Of a stretch of DNA of 64,000 nucleotides, positions 59,044 to 64,000 are shown piece after piece; position 1 is the first letter of the stretch; each line of letters begins with the position of its first letter. Under the pieces are notes generated by a model. That model saw nothing but the letters and a program-made list of their open reading frames with translations. It searched no databases and was not told where the DNA came from. Source of the stretch: Ligustrum vulgare (lineage: Eukaryota; Streptophyta; Magnoliopsida; Lamiales; Oleaceae); contig OY743170.1 of the NCBI GenBank assembly GCA_963555705.1, forward strand, positions 30,021,362 to 30,085,361, in the 5' to 3' direction. A program made the translations under genes and the position numbers.

Positions 59044-59929
59044 TGATACGATCCCGAGAGGGGAATAGCTAAGAACATGCAGAAATTTGATTTGAATGCC
59101 GGGAAAGTTCCGAATTCAGGTTGTGGAAGGACGGTGACATGGAGACCCGAGCTTCACGACGCAAGAACCTAAGGTATATTAAACTTTAGACCCGTTATGA
59201 CACGATTCGAGATGCATGGAATTAAATGTCGGGAAAGTTTCAAACCCAGGTTTTGGATGGACGATGGAATCTTGACTCAATATTCACGACGTGAAAATCT
59301 ATGATGCGGAAAAGTTCAGGATGAACGCCACAAGAAGTAGTTCTTGATAAGTTCGAAGAAAAATATAGGAATCCACCTATATATTTTATTGAATTCTCAA
59401 TAAACTGTTTAAACAAAATCAAAAACTATTTTACAATGAATGAAAATAATATTTAAATAATTAAATATGGCCTAACAACTAGCCCGAGCCGCTAATGGAC
59501 TCAAAACCCTACATACTAATAAAAAAATGGAAAAATAACATAAACGCGAAAACCCTAGCCTTGTCTGTGGCGTGTGATCAGAACCTCATTTATGGCTACG
59601 ACAAGGGTACTTACGGTCGTAAGTGTCACACTGATTAAGAAAATATTTCTTCAGTTACGGCCATGAAGGAATAACTTACAGCCATGATGTTCATGCTGAA
59701 ACAAAAGTGCTTGATGTAGTAACTGCCGTGATAGAGGCCCTTACAGCCGTAATCGTAGTTCTGTAAAAATTGATGATAGTGAAGTTACGACTGTGAGTGA
59801 GCTAATTGTGGCCATAAGTAACATCCTGTATAATTTTGCGATCCTTTGAGTAGCTCGATCTGATTTGAATCACAATTTGGGCCAAACATGAAAATTTCTC
59901 GTCTTTCCATGTAGAATGTTATCGCATCA
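59044..59929 (-). repeat. PAL LTR E
   Basis: 886 bp, reverse strand tgatgcgataac...gatcgtatca. Seven palindrome-derived sites are centred near 59616, 59660, 59681, 59725, 59746, 59790 and 59811 (steps 44, 21, 44, 21, 44, 21). Sequence has drifted (for example ttacagccgtaa, ttgtggccataa) but the rhythm is exact. Confidence 0.85.
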
Positions 59930-59982
59930 CCCGTGTCTCCTTTGAGCTTCCACTAGTAGAAAAACGCGAAAAAAAGGGTTTA

Positions 59983-60143
59983 GGTGTCGGTTCTGGTGAA
60001 CCGACGCGTAAACCTTAGACCTTACGCGTCGGTTCACCAAGAACCGACACATAAAGTCGAACCGTTCGACTTTACGCGTCGGTTCTTGGTGAACCGACGC
60101 GTAAGGTCTAAGGTTTACGCGTCGGTTCACCAGAACCGACGCG
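59983..60143. repeat. 161-bp near-perfect palindrome
   Basis: Arms 59983-60061 and 60065-60143 around the triplet ccg. Only a few mismatches are visible, including caca opposite cgcg, which looks like methyl-CpG decay. Built from six alternating copies of acgcgtcggttc and its reverse. Confidence 0.88.
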
Positions 60144-60379
60144 TAAACCTCCGGTTCAGGCGTCGGTTCTGGACGAACCGACGCCTAAACCTAATATATT
60201 TAGTTCAAAAATTCGCGCGATTTAACTCATTCTGCGCATATCTCTCTCTCTCACTCTCTCTCAACACTTCAACATCGAGCTATCACCACCACCGTGCCTC
60301 CACCAACACCACGACGCCACCAACACCGCGACGCCACCACGAACCCGCATCCATCTCGTAAGAAATTTACTCTTATATG

Positions 60380-60452
60380 TGTGTGTGCGTGCGTGTATGT
60401 ATATATATGTGTGTGTGTGTGATATGTGTGTGTGCGTGTATGTATATATATA

Positions 60453-60485
<33 letters not shown>

Positions 60486-60502
60486 TTGTATGTATAAAAA
60501 TG

Positions 60503-60553
<51 letters not shown>

Positions 60554-60607
60554 GTGAATTATTATATATATATGTATATATATATTTGGATGTATAAAAA
60601 TGTGAAT

Positions 60608-60680
<73 letters not shown>
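60380..60680. repeat. (TG)n and (TA)n microsatellites
   Basis: TG-rich runs (60380-60465) followed by two long TA runs (about 60508-60550 and 60612-60677). All open frames here are artefacts of the repeat. Confidence 0.95.
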
Positions 60681-61213
60681 ATAATTTTGGTATTGCAAAT
60701 AGTTAATTGATATAATTTGAATTATTGGAATTATATTGAAATTATGCATGAAATGTTAGGTTATGAAATCATACTTTGAGCATTTTAGGAATTAAGAATT
60801 GATTTTGGATTAATTTTGGAGTGGTTGATGATGTTGAAGTTTGATTTATTGTGTTTGAGTAGTGAATATGTGGAGGTTGAACATTTTTGTTGTATTGTGG
60901 CATTTTGATTACAGGTTGGGTAAGTCCAACTTATAGGGGAGACTCTGCCGAAATTACTGTAGGATTTTACAAATAAAAAATGAAGATAATAGTAATTATA
61001 GGTGATTTTCACTATCATAGAATTAACCATACTAAATAAATAACTAAACAAAATATACAAGTAAAATTATGAAGTATTCAACGTAATAAATTATCTTATG
61101 CATGTGATTTCAATTATTAATATATAGTTGGTTCAAGTATATAACTATCATTACAAATATTCACTCAAAAGTAATATTTTTATAATTATATCTTCGCATA
61201 TAGGTTATTAGAT

Positions 61214-61531
61214 ATGGATCGAGATTGGATGTACGGCAGGCGTAATACACATGAATATTTGAAAGGAGTTGAAGAGTTTATGAAATGTGCGGACGAACAC
61301 ATGAGAGAGAAAGGTGAAGCAATGATTTTGTGTCCTTGTTGTGATTGTAAGAATCTGAGAAAGTTTCGTAGTTTTGAGCAAGTGAAGAGTCATTTGATTC
61401 GTCATGAGTTTAAAGAAGGTTATAAACGATGGATATGGCATGGTGAGAGTATGCTTCCTAGGACATGCACTAGTGACGATGAAGGTGGACTGCAGGAGAA
61501 TAATTTAGCCAATATTGATGAGAATGATGTT
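61214..61531 (+). pseudogene. CACTA TNP2, N-terminal domain
   Basis: ATG at 61214: MDRDWMYGRRNTHEYLKGVE, then FMKCADEHMREKGEAMILCP with CCDCKN, and YKRWIWHGES. This is the transposase-associated domain (PF13963-like) at the start of CACTA TNP2 proteins, with its Cys cluster and the W-x-W-HGE end. About 106 codons remain before the LTR at 61532. It is not the same break as in the fragment at 35500. Confidence 0.85.
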
Positions 61532-64000
61532 GTAGCGACTCAGAATTTTTACGCAATTAATAATTATTTTAATATTTAGAAAATTGTGTCGCTACTATTT
61601 CACCCATTATTTTGAAGTTAACGCCGCGACGTGTTCGTCTAGCCAAGTCAAGAAATATCGAATTTGTTCGATTTTAAATTAAAATCCGAATTTCTAAAAT
61701 TATGTTATTTTAATTATTTATTCAAAGTATTATTTTCAAAATCATTTTTCAGTCCAAAATATATCAGTTTTAAATATATTTTTAAATCGAAGTTAGTTCA
61801 ATTTTAGTTAAGTATCCTAAATTAAGCCTATTTAACCTAAATCTAATCACACCCGTCGTTTTATATTTTTCCCCACCTTTACACCTAATATTCTCCAACA
61901 CCATCATTATCATCAACTACAACTCACCATCCACATTCTTAATTTATAAATCATTACAACACCAATGTTTTGCTCATCCTTTTCTTTTCTTTACACCAAA
62001 CTCACTCAATGAATTATTTCCCTCCCCAAATTATTATGTCTCCACTAGTTCATTACTTTCCTCTTTCTTTTCCCTTTCGTTTCATCAATTTAAGATCATC
62101 CTCCCAGCTTCACTCACGGCATAATTAACAAACTTCAGGTTGGATTCCATCCTTTACAAATCAAACCAATCACCTATGCTGCAACCACCAATGCAGCCAC
62201 CACAGATTACCTTCCATCCTCACTACCCCAATGCAGCCTGCAACCAGATCAGTTGCAGAACCCAAATCAATCCACCCAACTTCATTTCAGGCAATCACTT
62301 CAGCTTCATCCATTTTCACTCCCTGTCACTAAATTCAATCCACCACCAGAGTCTTTGAATCATCACTATCATCAACTGCCATCATCAGTAGTTCACAGCC
62401 GATCCAGTTCCACTGCCAAGTACCATCTCCAACTCACCTCCGATCTGTTAAACAGCCACCACCACTGCAATGTTAATCACAAACCATTATCAGCATCACC
62501 ACCAGAAATTCATCACTGCCCAATTTCCTCAACTCCAAACCAATCTATGAATCGTCACAGCCATCACCTCTAGCAACTCCAAGATCAAGTCAACACCCAA
62601 TGCCATCGCTATCTTATTCACCATCAATAAGCCAAGAAAATAAGCCAAGAATCTGATCTCAAACCAAGAAGAAAAGAACCCAATAATAAACGAAGCCCAG
62701 TTACTTACCTCAATCGCCGCTCCCTTCGCCGGAATTTCAGACCCAAATCGCAACCCTAAATCTGAATCCAAGCCTCGTTTTATCTCTGATTTCGCAGGAG
62801 GTCTCTCCGGTCGCGTCTCTCTCTCTGGCTCTCTGATCTGAAGATTAGGGAAAGAGAAGGGAAATATTCTTATATTATGATTTTCAAAAATTTCAACTTT
62901 AGACCTGAAGTTTTAATTTGTTTCAATTCAGTCCTTTCAGCTTTAAATCTTTTTAATTTCAGCCCTTAAGTTTTAAATGATTTTAATCAGCCCTTTCATT
63001 TTAAAAATCTGATCAATTCAGTCCCTGCTGATTTACTTTATTTAATTTTAAGCCCAAGTTTCAAAGTATTCATTTTAATCCCTCAACTTTCAAAAGTATT
63101 CATTTTAGTCCCTCAACATCAAAAGTATTCATTTTTAATCCCTCAACTTTCAAAGTATTCATTTTAGTCCCTCAACTTTCAAAACATCAATTTTAGTCCT
63201 CAAATTATAATTTATCATTTTGAACTATATATTCGATAGACTAAAGTGACTTATTGGCTAAGACGAAGCGTACGGAGAATTTAAAGAAATTGAAGTCATT
63301 CCCGCTCAACTTTGCACTTGTCGGATTTGAGGTAGACTCGCACTTATTAATTGATTTAAATTATGATTTCATATAAATGTCATGTGACTTGTGACAGTCA
63401 ATTTTTAAGAAAAGTAAGTATGTTTTTATGAAAAGAAAATATACTTTATGTTTTTATGAAAAGTAAGTATACCCTATGTTTTTACGAAAATGTTTTATAT
63501 GTTTTGGATCATTTCTATGAAATCAATCTCCCCAGATTGCTATGTTTTCAATCTCCCAAGATTGACATCAATCTCCCATGATTGCTATGAAATCAATCTC
63601 CCAAGATTGCTATGTTATGATGGAATAAGAATTCTTGCCACCTAAGTTCGGTAAAATTCTTGTGTATCCATATGTTTATGAGGATTTCGATCCTACCCTA
63701 TGTTATGATGGAAATGATCCCTATGAATTTCAGAAATTATGTTTTGGTATACTTACTGATATTTTTATGATATGTTTATGAGGATTTGGATCATATCCTA
63801 TGTTATGATGAAAATGATCCCTATGTTTTCAAAGAGCTATTTTCAAAGAACTGTTTTCAAAGAGCTTATGATTTTCAAAATATGTCCCGTGCTGTAATGC
63901 ACAATATGAGATCTATCAAGAGCAGTTTTATAAAGAAGCTCTATCAATGCCCGTTTTATAAAAAGCCGGGATTTATGTGTTTAATCATCTTATAAATTAA
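61532..64000 (+). repeat. LTR of a tgtagcgac-type gypsy element, open at window end
   Basis: Starts tgtagcgactcagaattttt and aligns for about 215 bp with 30574-30790. No gene: open frames at 62140-62573 are CA-rich and motif-free. 62880-63210 repeats phrases such as tcaattcagtcccttaa and ccctcaactttcaaa. A hairpin-unit array lies at 63523-63609, and tatgtttatgaggattt repeats follow to the end. Large parts (61860-62870) could be a separate insertion; I could not decide. Confidence 0.55.
63523..63609 (+). repeat. Four caatctcccaagattg inverted repeats
   Basis: Starts at 63523, 63549, 63569 and 63594. Each has 6-bp complementary arms (caatct / agattg, one arm imperfect) around a 4-bp loop, spaced 20-26 bp. 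Confidence 0.85.

Larger units (their letters stand above)
46983..59929 (-). mobile_element. PAL chain: LTR-internal-LTR-internal-LTR
   Basis: Reverse-strand order from 59929: LTR E (to 59044), internal 1 (59043-49990, interrupted three times), LTR D (49989-49160), internal 2 (49159-47766), LTR C (47765-46983). LTRs D and E are each followed by a primer site, and C and D are each preceded by a polypurine tract, so LTR D is shared. Such chains arise by recombination between sister copies. Neither interior has RT, RNase H or integrase. Flanks (atttg left, cccgt right) do not match as a target duplication. Confidence 0.75.
59951..61531 (+). mobile_element. CACTA element 2, 5' part
   Basis: Starts cactagtagaaaaacgcg at 59951. 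A subterminal palindrome of the word acgcgtcggttc follows (59983-60143), then a CT/CA-rich 5' exon ending at a gtaag donor (near 60358), an intron with long (TA)n, the shared acaggttgg module at 60910-60957, and the start of a TNP2 gene. It is cut at 61532 by an LTR. It shares the cgtcggttct word with CACTA element 1, so the two are relatives. Confidence 0.8.

Noticed and set aside
60261..60749. 162-codon reverse-strand frame
   Set aside because: It is (TA)n/(TG)n repeat read as Tyr-Ile-His-Thr; no biological signal.
62140..62573. Pro/His/Ser-rich frames as a host gene
   Set aside because: CA-rich composition in LTR-like surroundings, two overlapping frames equally open, no domain, no splice pattern.

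Overview
This is nuclear DNA of a flowering plant, most likely a eudicot. It has GT-AG introns, a NAC transcription-factor gene, initiator tRNA-Met primer sites, plant chromovirus retrotransposons, CACTA (En/Spm) transposons, an L1-type LINE and many microsatellites. No bacterial feature was seen. I cannot name the species. Almost everything is nested and broken transposable elements. The only host genes I can support are one NAC gene (21.2-22.5 kb) and a BAHD acyltransferase scrap (20.6-20.85 kb).

Layout. 1-1870 is old repeat flank. 1871-20536 is a Ty3/gypsy chromovirus (Tekay/Del-like) with 5-bp target duplications (tctat). A hAT-like insertion sits in its 5' LTR, and a second gypsy element (4831-14920) lies inside its gag. 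The inner element lost the start of its 5' LTR together with part of the host gag, and carries a perfect-looking 1368-bp tandem duplication. 20542-22850 is the host-gene island. 23.2-24.9 kb holds a MITE, a copia fragment and the tail of another gypsy element. 24.9-30.6 kb is one LINE split at a single codon, its halves now head to head, best explained by a retrotransposon insertion followed by one inversion. 30.6-36.7 kb is a patchwork of LTR pieces, a copy of a pol-less LTR family, a reverse-strand gypsy pol and a CACTA transposase fragment. 36683-41771 is a non-coding gypsy element inserted in that CACTA, whose second gene and 3' end follow at 43.7-45.0 kb. 45.1-46.1 kb is an inverted LTR fragment. 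46983-59929 is a reverse-strand chain LTR-internal-LTR-internal-LTR of the pol-less family, interrupted by an intact-ended 4.1-kb sister element (50025-54138), a 2.8-kb CACTA element carrying a Ulp1-like protease gene (54977-57774) and a CACTA-like scrap. 59951-61531 is the start of another CACTA element, cut by an LTR that runs off the window.

The most unusual item is the pol-less family, called PAL here. Its U3 promoter region carries an array of the palindrome TTACGGCCGTAA with centre spacings of 21 and 44-45 bp, largely kept in five diverged LTRs. Its protein keeps a retropepsin-like fold region, but the catalytic motif is altered differently in each copy. The other LTR lineages carry their own unrelated arrays of short inverted repeats, so such arrays look like a recurrent LTR feature. 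A roughly 45-bp module is also shared between gypsy LTRs and CACTA elements. All coordinates and alignments were made by eye.
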